Of a DNA stretch of 64,000 nt, positions 35,691-45,028 are shown in pieces. The notes below the pieces were generated by a model. That model did not search any database. It was given only the letters and a program-made list of their open reading frames with translations, and was not told the origin of the DNA. Where the stretch lies: the NCBI GenBank assembly GCA_027488815.1, contig JAIYAX010000001.1, positions 1 through 64,000 of the forward strand, written 5' to 3'. Made by a program: the position numbers and the translations under genes. Within the stretch, counting starts at the first letter, position 1; every line of letters starts with the position of its first letter. Source of the stretch: Cytophagaceae bacterium. GTDB taxonomy: Bacteria > Bacteroidota > Bacteroidia > Cytophagales > JAIYAX01.

Positions 35691-37895
35691 ATGAAAACCC
35701 TTTTACTTTCAATACTTATTTTATATTCAAGTATGTTGTATAGCCAAACCTGGACATCAATAGGACCAAATGGCGGTTATTTTAAAGACTTCGCCATCCA
35801 CCCGACAAACTCACAAATCATAATTGCTGGAAGTGACGATAGCGGTGGCTTATGGAAAAGTATTGACGGTGGACAAACCTGGAATTTAATTACTGGAATG
35901 TTTCCCAATTTTACAGGATGGAAAGTTGTGTTTAATAAATTGAATCCAAATATTATTTATGCTTGTGACCTTTATAGTAGATATGGTTTAATAAAATCTT
36001 CTGACGGTGGATCCACTTGGCAAATAATAAATTCAGGTCTTACAACTCAGTATGATAAAATGGTAACTGGGTTGGTAGTTGCAAATGGCACAAATGATAC
36101 ATTACTAATTAGTACCGGGTATGAACAAACCGGTACTCCTCCTCGGCCAGGAAACGGAGTTTTTAAAAGTATTAATGGAGGATTAACATGGGCACCTTCT
36201 GGTTTACAAGGTATAAGCACCCCTTGTATTGCTTCAAATGGTGCGGGAGGGGCGATTTTTGTTGGTACAAGGGGAGCAGGTTTAAAAATCACAACAAATT
36301 TAGGAGCAACATGGAGTAATCACCCTCAAATTCCACTCACTGCTGACATTAAAGAAATTGAAACAGATAGTAATATCGTGATGGTTTCTGCTGGATCTTT
36401 AGGAATATACCTAAGTACTGATTATGGTAATAATTTCACAGGTATTGGAATGACTAGCGAATTCAATTTCGATATTAATATTTTCAGAAAAAATCCAAAC
36501 ATAGAATTGTTTTCTTCAACACTTAGTGGTCTTAAAAAATATTCTTCACAAACAGGTCTTTGGTCTGCGGTTAATCATATTGAATTAAATAATCATCTTG
36601 CAATGGGAATAGCATCTCGTGGAAATGATATTTATTTAAGCAATTTCACAAATGGATTAATCCTAAAGTCAACTGACTCAGGGATTAATTGGAATCCTAT
36701 TATACAATCACCAAAAGCTACTGAAATTGGAGGATTATACATTAATGTAAATAATCCAAATCACATTTTAGCTTCACTATTAGGAACATATAACATTGGT
36801 GGCTTAAGTGGTAAAGAAAGCATTTCGGAAACTACAAATGGTGGTGCTACTTGGACAAGAAAGGGACCAGTTGGTCATGGAGGCGTTTTAACAAAAGATT
36901 TAAACAGCACTAACACGTTTTATCTAGGAATTTTCGGACAAGGTTTATTTAAAACCACCGATGGATTTTCAACATATTCAAATATTCGAATTGGAAATAA
37001 AGTTATTCTGGATGTAATTGTAAATCCAACAAATTCACTTGAGGTTTTAATTAGTGAATTGGATATTTCCACCAGCACTTACGCAATCCTTAAAAGTACA
37101 AATGGAGGCATCTCATTTATAAATACATTAAGCATGATAACGACAAAGCTTGAATACGACTCAAACAATCCATCCATTGTTTATGCAGCAACATGGGCAG
37201 GACTGTATAGAAGTACAAATGGAGGGAATACATGGAATATTTATTTATTCAGCGGACTACCTATCTCAACGGTAAAATCATATACAAATCACATCTACGC
37301 TCCGCTATACAATGGTGTACTTTACAGAATTGTTGGAACATCATTTACTAACATCACAGGCACTTGGCCCAACAATAGCCAAATTACAAACATAATTGAA
37401 CACAATGGGAAATTAGTTATTGGTATCAATGGGGCAGAAAAGGATACTACATTAAATCTAATCGGGAGTGTTTTTATGAGTGCTGACAGTGGAACAACAT
37501 GGACTGATATTTCAGGTAATATGCCTTGTACCCAGGTGTATGGCGTGAAAACTTTACAAGCCATAAACAACGACCTTTATGTTGGTACATATGGAGGAGG
37601 TGTATCTAAGTCAAGTGGAACTTTAGGTAGTGTGGTCGAATTAAATTTTGATGACGAAAATATTTTAGTATTTCCAAATCCCGCTCAAAATATATTAACT
37701 TTTGAATTGAAGCTTGAAATGAGAAATTCAAATCTAACTATTTTTAACAAAACAGGTCAAATTGTAAAAAAATATTCAAACATAAATAACAGACAAATTA
37801 GTATTGATATTACTGACCTTCCGAATGGCGTATATATTTTTACTTTGCAAAATGAATACAGAAACGTAAGAGGAAAATTTATTATTATCAAATGA
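35691..37895 (+). CDS. Type IX-secreted BNR/sortilin-like repeat protein
   Basis: This 734-residue exported protein has a signal peptide (cleavage after LYSQ, about 19), then many BNR/Asp-box repeats such as GGLWKSIDGGQTW, LIKSSDGGSTW and VFKSINGGLTW that build a sialidase/VPS10-like beta-propeller. The C-terminal ~75 residues, starting with VFPNPAQN near 659 and including NGVYIFTL, are a type A sorting domain for type IX secretion and surface attachment. Propeller ligand unknown; no catalytic Arg triad or Glu/Tyr pair for a sialidase was verified. AT-rich and flanked by REP blocks, so probably accessory. Confidence 0.9.
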   Translation: MKTLLLSILILYSSMLYSQTWTSIGPNGGYFKDFAIHPTNSQIIIAGSDDSGGLWKSIDGGQTWNLITGMFPNFTGWKVVFNKLNPNIIYACDLYSRYGLIKSSDGGSTWQIINSGLTTQYDKMVTGLVVANGTNDTLLISTGYEQTGTPPRPGNGVFKSINGGLTWAPSGLQGISTPCIASNGAGGAIFVGTRGAGLKITTNLGATWSNHPQIPLTADIKEIETDSNIVMVSAGSLGIYLSTDYGNNFTGIGMTSEFNFDINIFRKNPNIELFSSTLSGLKKYSSQTGLWSAVNHIELNNHLAMGIASRGNDIYLSNFTNGLILKSTDSGINWNPIIQSPKATEIGGLYINVNNPNHILASLLGTYNIGGLSGKESISETTNGGATWTRKGPVGHGGVLTKDLNSTNTFYLGIFGQGLFKTTDGFSTYSNIRIGNKVILDVIVNPTNSLEVLISELDISTSTYAILKSTNGGISFINTLSMITTKLEYDSNNPSIVYAATWAGLYRSTNGGNTWNIYLFSGLPISTVKSYTNHIYAPLYNGVLYRIVGTSFTNITGTWPNNSQITNIIEHNGKLVIGINGAEKDTTLNLIGSVFMSADSGTTWTDISGNMPCTQVYGVKTLQAINNDLYVGTYGGGVSKSSGTLGSVVELNFDDENILVFPNPAQNILTFELKLEMRNSNLTIFNKTGQIVKKYSNINNRQISIDITDLPNGVYIFTLQNEYRNVRGKFIIIK

Positions 37896-38343
37896 CAGAT
37901 TTCCCTCTAGCAGGTGTCCTCACCTGACAAGCATTTCACACCAATACTCCTCTAGCCCCCCTGCTGATGCGAGTTTGTAGCTCCTGCCCACTCCGAGCAT
38001 TCCGAATCCCCCTCGTTTGCACGAACCCCCTGCTGGTGCGAACTTGTAGCTCGTACCCTCTCCTTTGCAGGTGTCCTCACCTGACAAGCATTCCCAATCT
38101 CCCTCGTTTGCACGAACCCGTTTGAGATAATCGCTTGAAATGATGCCCAATTTGATTGGCTTTCTTTGGAGTTTTTGCAGTCGGGTCCTACTTTTACTTG
38201 ATGCCTGCTGCTGGTGCGATCCCGAAATCCGGGCAGTAACTTATACCCTATTCGCCCTCAAATCCGCTGGAGATCACTAACTGGATGATCGTATGCTGAT
38301 CATATACACAAAGGTACCTGCTTGCATTTTTGATAAATCTGAA
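37896..38343 (+). repeat. REP-like repeat block
   Basis: Gene-free stretch composed of repeats. The palindrome CAGGTGTCCTCACCTG occurs at 37911-37926 and 38068-38083. The unit GCTGGTGCGAACTTGTAGCTCGTACC occurs near 37965 and 38030 in variant forms. A decayed copy of the CCTCGTTTGCA...TCGCTTG unit lies at 38101-38143. These families are shared with the blocks at 34465 and 40684. Confidence 0.7.
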
Positions 38344-38355
38344 CCGCATAATGCG

Positions 38356-38363
38356 TAGATTTG
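38356..38363 (+). promoter_or_regulatory. -7 promoter element of the antiporter gene
   Basis: TAGATTTG matches TAnnTTTG; a TTG lies 23 bases upstream. The predicted leader is about 38 bases. Confidence 0.45.
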
Positions 38364-38406
38364 TATAAAGCAATTACGGCAGAAGACGGTCAAGAAATAA
38401 AAAAAT

Positions 38407-40683
38407 ATGAAGAGATTTAAGAATAGTTTTTTTTATATAGGTGTAATTGGTGGGTTTTCTGCTTTAATGTATTGGACTGTTTTGCTGGGAGAAAAATTAG
38501 AACAAGGAAGAAATATAGTAATACCTGCAACAGGTAAAAATCAGTGGCAAAACTTTATGGATTCTTTAGTCCATAATTTAGAACATCCTTTAGCTATACT
38601 TTTAGCACAAATAGTGACCATCATTTTAGTAGCCCGTTTATTTGGTTGGGTGTGTAAAAAGATAGGACAGCCAACCGTAATAGGTGAAATTATTGCAGGT
38701 ATTGTTTTAGGGCCTTCACTTATAGGATTGTATTTCCCAGAGTTTTCAAGTGCTTTATTCCCTGCGCAATCTTTAGGTAATTTACAGTTTTTAAGTCAAA
38801 TCGGCTTAATCCTTTTTATGTTCGTTGTAGGAATGGAACTGGACTTAAAAGTGCTGAAAAACCAAGCTCAAGGTGCAGTTGTAATTAGTCACGCAAGTAT
38901 CATTATTCCTTTTGCGCTGGGTATGGGATTGGCGTATTTCATTTACCAATCTTTTTCTCCACAGGGTGTTCAATTTTTGTCATTCGGTTTATTTTTAGGT
39001 ATTGCAATGAGCATTACAGCATTTCCTGTTTTGGCAAGAATTGTTCAAGAAAGGGGTTTACATAAAACACGTTTAGGAACCATTGTTATTACGTGTGCAG
39101 CAGCAGATGATATTACGGCTTGGTGTTTATTAGCGGCTGTAATTGCTATTGTTAAGGCTGGTTCTTTTGCTAGTGCCTTCTATATTATCGGGTTGGCTGC
39201 GGCTTATGTATTGTTGATGGTCAAAGTAGTTAGACCGTTTTTAAAACGAGTAGGAGATTTGCACTCAACAAGAGAAAATCTAAGTAAACCCATTGTGGCT
39301 ATTTTCTTTTTGACTTTAATCCTATCTTCTTATGCAACAGAAGTAATCGGTATCCACGCCCTATTTGGTGCCTTTATGGCAGGAGCAATTATGCCAGAAA
39401 ACACAAGATTCAGGAGCATATTTATTGAAAAAGTTGAAGATGTTGCACTTGTATTGTTACTTCCGCTATTCTTTGTATTTACTGGTTTAAGAACTGAAAT
39501 TGGTTTGCTCAACGACCCATATCTGTGGAAAGTAACTGGCGTAATTATTTTGGTAGCTGTAGTTGGGAAATTTGTTGGTAGTGCTTTAGCGGCAAAATTC
39601 GGTGGTCAAAATTGGAAGGACAGTTTGACCATTGGAGCTTTAATGAACACGAGGGGCTTAATGGAATTAGTGGTATTAAATATCGGTTACGACCTTGGTG
39701 TTTTAACTCCTGAAATTTTTGCTATGATGGTGATAATGGCATTGGTTACAACTTTTATGACTGGACCTTCATTAGCTCTTATTAATTGGATATTCAAATC
39801 AAAATCAGTTGAAACGTTGCAAGAGATTACCGAAATGAACAAGTATAAAATCCTTGTTTCTTTTGGTAACCCTGAACGTGGGAAATCACTTTTAAGATTA
39901 GCTAATGGTTTAACAAAAAAGTTAGACGACAATGCAACAATTACAGTAATGCACTTAACATCTAGTAACGAGATGCACCACTACAATGCAGAAGAGTATG
40001 AAACTGAAAGTTTTGCTCCAATCATTCAAGAATCAAAAGACTTAAATCAAAAAATAACTACCCTTTACAAAGCTTCAAATGATATTGATGCAGATATTGC
40101 AGAAGTTGCAAACAAAGGAAATTTTGATTTACTTTTAATTGGTGTTGGTCAATCAATTTATGAAGGAAGTTTACTAGGAAAAATTTTAGGTTTCACGACA
40201 AAAATAATAAACCCTGAAAATTTAATTAACCAAGTAACTGGTAAGGAAAGCCTTTTTGAAACCTCACCATTTGACGACAGAACAAAAACAATAATAGGTA
40301 AAAGTGACACATCGGTAGGCATTTTGGTTGACAAAGGTTTTAAAAAATTAGACCAGGTATTTATTCCGATTTTTAGTGAAAAGGATATTTATTTAGTTCT
40401 GTTTGCCCAAAAATTGATTAAAAATTCTGGTTCACAAATAACAATCTTAGATGCAGCAGGTCAAATAAAAAATAACGCTGAAATCAATGAACTCATCAGA
40501 GTCATTGAACAATTTGCACCCAATCATATAAATCTAATCAGTGAACGTGTTATTGAAAAGGACTTATTAAAACAAAATAATTTAATGATTATTAGTGCAA
40601 ATAGTTGGAAAAAACTTATTGAAACAAAAAGTGTTTGGTTATCTGACATACCATCAACGTTAATCCTTTCAGACAAAAATTAA
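38407..40683 (+). CDS. Cation/proton antiporter, CPA2 family
   Basis: This is a 758-residue protein. Residues 1-470 hold about 12-13 membrane helices of the Na+/H+ exchanger fold, with the CPA2 landmarks IGQPTVIGEIIAGIVLGPSL, MELDLK, the ion-site AADD (DDITAW) near 235 and LFGAFMAGAIMP. Residues 475-758 form two universal-stress-protein-like domains in the cytosol, likely to bind nucleotides and regulate transport. It probably moves K+ or Na+ against H+. It stands alone among REP blocks and is AT-rich. Confidence 0.93.
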   Translation: MKRFKNSFFYIGVIGGFSALMYWTVLLGEKLEQGRNIVIPATGKNQWQNFMDSLVHNLEHPLAILLAQIVTIILVARLFGWVCKKIGQPTVIGEIIAGIVLGPSLIGLYFPEFSSALFPAQSLGNLQFLSQIGLILFMFVVGMELDLKVLKNQAQGAVVISHASIIIPFALGMGLAYFIYQSFSPQGVQFLSFGLFLGIAMSITAFPVLARIVQERGLHKTRLGTIVITCAAADDITAWCLLAAVIAIVKAGSFASAFYIIGLAAAYVLLMVKVVRPFLKRVGDLHSTRENLSKPIVAIFFLTLILSSYATEVIGIHALFGAFMAGAIMPENTRFRSIFIEKVEDVALVLLLPLFFVFTGLRTEIGLLNDPYLWKVTGVIILVAVVGKFVGSALAAKFGGQNWKDSLTIGALMNTRGLMELVVLNIGYDLGVLTPEIFAMMVIMALVTTFMTGPSLALINWIFKSKSVETLQEITEMNKYKILVSFGNPERGKSLLRLANGLTKKLDDNATITVMHLTSSNEMHHYNAEEYETESFAPIIQESKDLNQKITTLYKASNDIDADIAEVANKGNFDLLLIGVGQSIYEGSLLGKILGFTTKIINPENLINQVTGKESLFETSPFDDRTKTIIGKSDTSVGILVDKGFKKLDQVFIPIFSEKDIYLVLFAQKLIKNSGSQITILDAAGQIKNNAEINELIRVIEQFAPNHINLISERVIEKDLLKQNNLMIISANSWKKLIETKSVWLSDIPSTLILSDKN

Positions 40684-41093
40684 GTCTTCACAAAATTTTC
40701 ACACCACACAGCTACACACATTACCAAGCCCCCTGCTGCTGCGAGCTTGTGGCTCATGCCCACTCCTTGGCAGGTGTCCACGCCTTACAAGCATTTCATA
40801 CCTCACATCAACTATGCCCCCCTACCCTCGTTTGTCACCTGGGTATTTGATAAAATCGCTTGCAGCGCTACTCAATTTAATTCCCTCTTCATGGAGTTTT
40901 GGCAGTTGAGACCTTTATCATGCTGAAATGGGTTTAAAGCTAAATCAGGTCAAGACAGTTTTGTGTTCCGATCCTGAAGCGTTGGGCCTGGTTGACGCCA
41001 ATGCCCTAAAACTTTGACTATAAGGAGGTAACCAAAAAAACGAACACCATAAACTATTTAAAAAGCATTAACTTGTGACAAATATCTATTCCT
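40684..41093 (+). repeat. REP-like repeat block
   Basis: Gene-free stretch. It carries GCTGCTGCGAGCTTGTGGCTC (from 40735), a decayed CAGGTGTCCACGCC palindrome (40771-40786), and a copy of the CCCTCGTTTG...TCGCTTGCAGCG unit (40821-40869, copy D). The last ~150 bases before the antitoxin hold no recognisable repeat. Confidence 0.65.
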
Positions 41094-41330
41094 ATGTCGA
41101 CTGTAGAATTGAGAAGGCGTTTAATTGAAAAAATCCAGAACACCAAAGATGAGAGAATTCTTGAAGAAGCTTACAGACTCCTGGAACTTGACACAGACGA
41201 CCTTGGAATTTATAAATTAGACGATGATCAGAAAATGGCTATAAATGAAGCCAGGCAACAGACTAAAAACGGACAATTTTTAACTGAAGACCATGCTAAC
41301 AAAGAGATGGACGAATGGTTAAACAAATAA
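41094..41330 (+). CDS. RelB-like antitoxin
   Basis: This 78-residue protein has a short helical N-terminus (VELRRRLIEKI), DERILEEAYRLLELD and the C-terminal segment EDHANKEMDEWLNK, typical of small antitoxins paired with ParE/RelE toxins in Bacteroidota. Its stop overlaps the toxin start by 16 bases. It probably still folds, although its partner is interrupted. Confidence 0.8.
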   Translation: MSTVELRRRLIEKIQNTKDERILEEAYRLLELDTDDLGIYKLDDDQKMAINEARQQTKNGQFLTEDHANKEMDEWLNK

Positions 41331-41617
41331 TTTGGTCTTAGAGAGCTCAAGACGACAGAAAGAAAATTTTGCAGTATTGGAGTAAGAGGAATAAATCAAA
41401 TACCTATAGCAAGATACTGGACAAGAGGTTTAGGGAAGCAGTCAATATCATTCGAGACTACCCTCAAATTGGCAAACAAACAGACGACCCAAAAGTAAGA
41501 GTTAAAATAGTAAAGGACTACCTTCTAATTTATGAGGAGACCGCTGACTCAATAATTCTTCTCACCATTTCGTATAGCCGACAATACCCTAAAAAATTAG
41601 AAAAGATTTTAGAGTGA
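41315..41617 (+). pseudogene. RelE/ParE toxin with in-frame stop at codon 9
   Basis: Read from the ATG at 41315 the frame gives MVKQIIWS, a TAG stop at 41339-41341, then RAQDDRKKILQYW and a full RelE/ParE-fold remainder (EAVNIIRDYPQIGKQTDD, KVRVKIVKDYLLIYEE, RQYPKKLEKIL) to 41617. The same frame continues on both sides, so one codon change (for example AAG or CAG to TAG) explains it. A TTG at 41369 could restart translation but would lack the first strand and helix. I judge the toxin inactive unless the stop is suppressed. Confidence 0.82.
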
Positions 41618-41669
41618 CCGGCCTGCCGCCAATACTGGGTTTGTTTTATGGTGAATGACAAGGTTCCCC

Positions 41670-41718
41670 ATCGCCCTCATTTACAACAATGGCGTATGAG
41701 AAGATCGCTTGTAGCGAT
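41670..41718 (+). repeat. REP-like palindrome copy E
   Basis: ATCGCCCTCATTTACAACAAT then GCGTATGAG and ATCGCTTGTAGCGAT repeat the unit seen at 34494 and, inverted, at 6798. The second half-palindrome ATCGCTTGTAGCGAT is nearly perfect. Confidence 0.65.
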
Positions 41719-41745
41719 GACAATTAATTGCACCTGAGACCTATC

Positions 41746-42159
41746 TCAATCACTCAGAAATCGCTCTTTGATACCGGCATCCGGCAGGAGACATTCTGAC
41801 CTTTTGCCAAACCAGGAATAACGGCTTTTGGCGACCAGCCTGTAGATGCCATTCCTGATAAACGACGGAATGATCCATGCCAGTGTCAACAAACTCCAGG
41901 GAAATCCTAAATATTTAAAAATCATCAGTACCGCTGAAGACTCCAGGTAAAATCGGTCTTCTGTCTGCAGCACCACCGTGTTGAGCCCATCCACCTTAGC
42001 CAGGCCGATCAATGCTCTCTGGGCATAAGCGGATTGCAGAGAAGCAAATTTGAAAACTCCCTTTCTGTCATGACGTATGATCCATTTCACCAGCCCCTCA
42101 CAAAGCAGACATACCCCATCAAAGTAGATAATTCTGTCCCTCACAAGGTTAAAGACCAA
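41746..42159 (-). CDS. DCC-type thiol-disulfide oxidoreductase (DUF393)
   Basis: This is a 137-residue protein of the DUF393/DCC family. YFDGVCLLCEGLVKW at about 12-26 carries the D-x-x-C-x-x-C pattern, and the thioredoxin-like fold follows. The family is predicted to be a redox protein; partner unknown. It lies 17 bases after the VOC gene on the same strand. Confidence 0.9.
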   Translation of the reverse strand: MVFNLVRDRIIYFDGVCLLCEGLVKWIIRHDRKGVFKFASLQSAYAQRALIGLAKVDGLNTVVLQTEDRFYLESSAVLMIFKYLGFPWSLLTLAWIIPSFIRNGIYRLVAKSRYSWFGKRSECLLPDAGIKERFLSD

Positions 42160-42176
42160 ATGTAGGGCTCATTGTT

Positions 42177-42587
42177 TTACTTAATGGTTTGTTTAGGGAT
42201 GAACTCTTCAGGTGCTGAAACAGGTGGCTCCCAAAGCTCAACTTTGTTGCCATCACCGTCCAGAATATGAATGAACTTGCCATAGGGAGTGTCTTCGATC
42301 TTATCCACAGGTTGAATGCCTTTGGCCTGCAGTTCCTGAACAAATTCCTCAAGATGATTCACCGTGTAATTGATCATCAACTCCTGTCCTTGCGGGATGT
42401 ATTTTTCCTGACTGGACATGATGCTCCATTGCAGGTATTCCGTTTTTCCATCAACAGCACTTTGGCGCTCAAAAATGACCCCATATTGATCGACCGGGAA
42501 ACCCAGATGGTTTGCATACCATTCCTTTGCCTGCTGAGGGTCTTTGCTTCTGAAAAAAATACCCCCAATTCCTGTTATTCTAGCCAT
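42177..42587 (-). CDS. VOC/glyoxalase-family protein
   Basis: This is a 136-residue protein with the vicinal-oxygen-chelate fold of two beta-alpha-beta3 halves: GIGGIFFRSKDPQQAKEWY at the start and FIHILDGDGNKVELWEP at the end, where Glu is a usual metal ligand. Such proteins are glyoxalases, dioxygenases or drug-binding proteins; the substrate cannot be told. Probable two-gene operon with the DCC protein. Confidence 0.9.
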   Translation of the reverse strand: MARITGIGGIFFRSKDPQQAKEWYANHLGFPVDQYGVIFERQSAVDGKTEYLQWSIMSSQEKYIPQGQELMINYTVNHLEEFVQELQAKGIQPVDKIEDTPYGKFIHILDGDGNKVELWEPPVSAPEEFIPKQTIK

Positions 42588-42632
42588 AAGCTGTCGTTAA
42601 GGTGAATGCATATTTAGAGAAAGTTCTAAAAC

Positions 42633-42656
42633 AAAAAAAGCCCCGTTCAGGGGCCT
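42633..42656 (-). terminator. Terminator of the 42681 gene
   Basis: On the minus strand GCCCC-TGAAC-GGGGC is followed by seven T, 25 bases after the stop. Confidence 0.85.
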
Positions 42657-42680
42657 TGAGAGGAAATAGCTTAGGAGGGA

Positions 42681-43088
42681 TTATTTTCCGCCTGCAGCCC
42701 TTCTTTCTTGCATTTTCTCTCTGCGTTTGGCCTGATTCGCCTCTCTCATTTTCACATAGCTGGTAAACTGATCCGGGGTAAGGATGACTTTCATACGCTC
42801 CTCATGCTCGGTACGCATTTGCTTCATTTGTTCGACCTTTTGCTGGCGCATCTCTTTGCCCTGTCCTCTCATTTCCTCTACTTTCTTCGCCTGATTGAGG
42901 TTCACTTCGTAGACTGAGCTCTGCTGTTCAGTGCTAAGTCCAAATTGCTTGGTCATGCGGGTAGTAAGGTTTTTTGCCCGCTCTTCAGGGCTTCGGCCCT
43001 GACCTTCCATAGGCTGATCTTGTGCAAAAGTTGCTGAGGTAAAACCGATCAGCAGAAGGGTCATGGCTACTAAAAATAATCTGTTCAT
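42681..43088 (-). CDS. Small periplasmic Spy/LTxxQ-like protein
   Basis: This 135-residue secreted protein has a signal peptide (cleavage after TFAQ, about 23) and a charged, helical mature part. The pattern FGLSTEQQSSVYEVN and then LTPDQFTSYVKM fits the repeated LTxxQ motif of Spy/CpxP-like chaperones, which sense or relieve envelope stress. The C-terminus is Arg-rich. Paralogue-like in style to the lipoprotein at 13741. Confidence 0.88.
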   Translation of the reverse strand: MNRLFLVAMTLLLIGFTSATFAQDQPMEGQGRSPEERAKNLTTRMTKQFGLSTEQQSSVYEVNLNQAKKVEEMRGQGKEMRQQKVEQMKQMRTEHEERMKVILTPDQFTSYVKMREANQAKRREKMQERRAAGGK

Positions 43089-43286
43089 GGCTTGTCTGTT
43101 ATTTGTTGCTAAGATGGTCGAACGGGTAAATGGTTTAAGCGACCCTCAAGAAAACCTTTGGTGCGGGTTGTACCCGGGATGGATGTAAACTTCTCTTGAT
43201 CCTCTTTTTCTGAAGTTGTTGTTGAAACTTTCAAGAGCGAAAAAAGGCAGGAGTTGTCTACCTAATTTTATAAAAATATCTTCTCC

Positions 43287-44987
43287 TTACTTGGAACCCG
43301 CATTCATCACCTCACCTACCCGGCTCATGATTTTCTTTTCCCATGTCTCGGTTTCCTGTACCAGGTTTTGGGCTTTTTTCATAATGCTTTCCAGCGCTTG
43401 TTTATCGTGGTACCCGGAGGCGTTGATCTGAACATTGAGCCATGCCCCCAGCACCGCAGCCCTGACACAAAGTGCCCCAACACCGGCATCACTTACTGAA
43501 TTAGGATTGCCCTTATCGGCCATTTCATACAACATGGGGAATGCCGAAAAAGCGGTTTCCATCACTTGAAAAGGCACTTCAATGGCATAAAATGTAGCCT
43601 CCTGAATGGCCTTGGAACGGGCAGATTTCTCTTCAGGACTGTTTTTAGGTAATGAAAAGGCCTCCATGATGCGGTTAAAGGCACGGGTATCTTCATCCAC
43701 CAAAAACATGAGGCGCTCTTTTAAATCTTGGGCGTCCTCCGCCGAGGTACTGAATTCCTCCCAACGCTCATCCCAGCCTCGTTTATGGGCGGATAGGTTT
43801 GCCACCATGCCGCCCAAGGCTACTCCCAAGGCACCTACATAGGCACTGATACTACCCCCTCCGGGTGCGGGCGACTCAGAGAGGGTTTCATCTGCAAATG
43901 CCTGAAGGCTCATTCCGGCCAGTTTAGCACTTGGGAATCTGGACCTTACACTATACTCGATGATTTTCTTTTCCGGGTCAAAGGGTTTGAGGTCATCCAA
44001 TCCCATTGATTTGATTGCGATCTTGATCAGCTCCGCCTCCGGAATTCCAACAGAACGCTGCTGCTTTCGCAGGTAATGCTTGCCTGCCTCTGTAAGAACT
44101 CTCAAAGGCAGCAGACCTACCACTTCGGTACCGGTAACTCTCAGCCCTCTCTCTGTCGCACTTTCGACAACTGCATCAAATGCTGTGTGAAGTGAGGTAA
44201 TGCCGATGTTGGTCAGGTTCATTGAAATTTGTGCGATGCCATATTCCTCAATGTACCAGCCGATGGCTTTGGCCGCTTTTAGCTTCCCCGGGATTCGGAT
44301 CTCATTTCCGTTTTCATCCAGCACCACTTCCCCGGTTACCGGATCGCCTTTGCGTTTCACCCGGCCAGCCTCCCTCACATCGAATGCAATCGCATTGGCC
44401 CGACGGGTGGAGGTAGTGTTAAGGTTAAAATTCACCGCCAATAAAAAATCACGGGCACCGATGGCGGTTGCCCCACTTCTTGGTACAAAGTTGGCCGGAC
44501 CATAATCAGGTTTCCAATCCGCATCCTGAAGTTTTTTGGCCAGTCCTTCGTACTCTCCGGCTCGAACGGTCGCCAGATTTGAACGTTCAGGCCGGCTTGC
44601 TGCCTGCTCATAGAGGTAAACCGGATAATTCAGTTCACGACCGACACGTTCTGCAAGCTGCCTGGCATAAGCTGCGGCCTCTTCCATACTGACACCACTC
44701 ACGGGGATAAGTGGTACTACATCAGCCGCTCCAAATCTGGGGTGCTCCCCTTTGTGTTTGCTCATGTCAATAAGCGCAACGGCTTTTGATATGCCTCGGA
44801 AAGCTGCCTCGACCACGGCTTCCGGAGCACCTACAAAAGTGACAACCGTACGGTTAGTTGCCTTGCCCGGATCCACATCGAGCAGAAGAATTCCTTCCAC
44901 GGTAATGATCTCATCCGTAATTTGTTTGATGATGGCCGGGTCTCTTCCTTCAGAAAAGTTAGGCACGCATTCCAAAAGTCTTTGCAT
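43287..44987 (-). CDS. Bifunctional glutamate formiminotransferase / cyclodeaminase
   Basis: This is a 566-residue protein with the two fused activities that pass the formimino group of formiminoglutamate to THF and then release ammonia to give methenyl-THF. Residues 1-330 are the transferase (LLECVPNFSEGRD start, GEHPRFGAADVVPLIP, NLTNIGITSLH). Residues about 345-566 are the cyclodeaminase (SESPAPGGGSISAYVGALG). It lies 41 bases after hutI on the same strand, which fits histidine degradation. Feeds one-carbon units into the pool used by folD. The histidase and urocanase genes are not in the window. Confidence 0.95.
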   Translation of the reverse strand: MQRLLECVPNFSEGRDPAIIKQITDEIITVEGILLLDVDPGKATNRTVVTFVGAPEAVVEAAFRGISKAVALIDMSKHKGEHPRFGAADVVPLIPVSGVSMEEAAAYARQLAERVGRELNYPVYLYEQAASRPERSNLATVRAGEYEGLAKKLQDADWKPDYGPANFVPRSGATAIGARDFLLAVNFNLNTTSTRRANAIAFDVREAGRVKRKGDPVTGEVVLDENGNEIRIPGKLKAAKAIGWYIEEYGIAQISMNLTNIGITSLHTAFDAVVESATERGLRVTGTEVVGLLPLRVLTEAGKHYLRKQQRSVGIPEAELIKIAIKSMGLDDLKPFDPEKKIIEYSVRSRFPSAKLAGMSLQAFADETLSESPAPGGGSISAYVGALGVALGGMVANLSAHKRGWDERWEEFSTSAEDAQDLKERLMFLVDEDTRAFNRIMEAFSLPKNSPEEKSARSKAIQEATFYAIEVPFQVMETAFSAFPMLYEMADKGNPNSVSDAGVGALCVRAAVLGAWLNVQINASGYHDKQALESIMKKAQNLVQETETWEKKIMSRVGEVMNAGSK

Positions 44988-45028
44988 GATCTGACAGCTT
45001 TACTGGTGGCAAAGATAGGATTTGGTGG

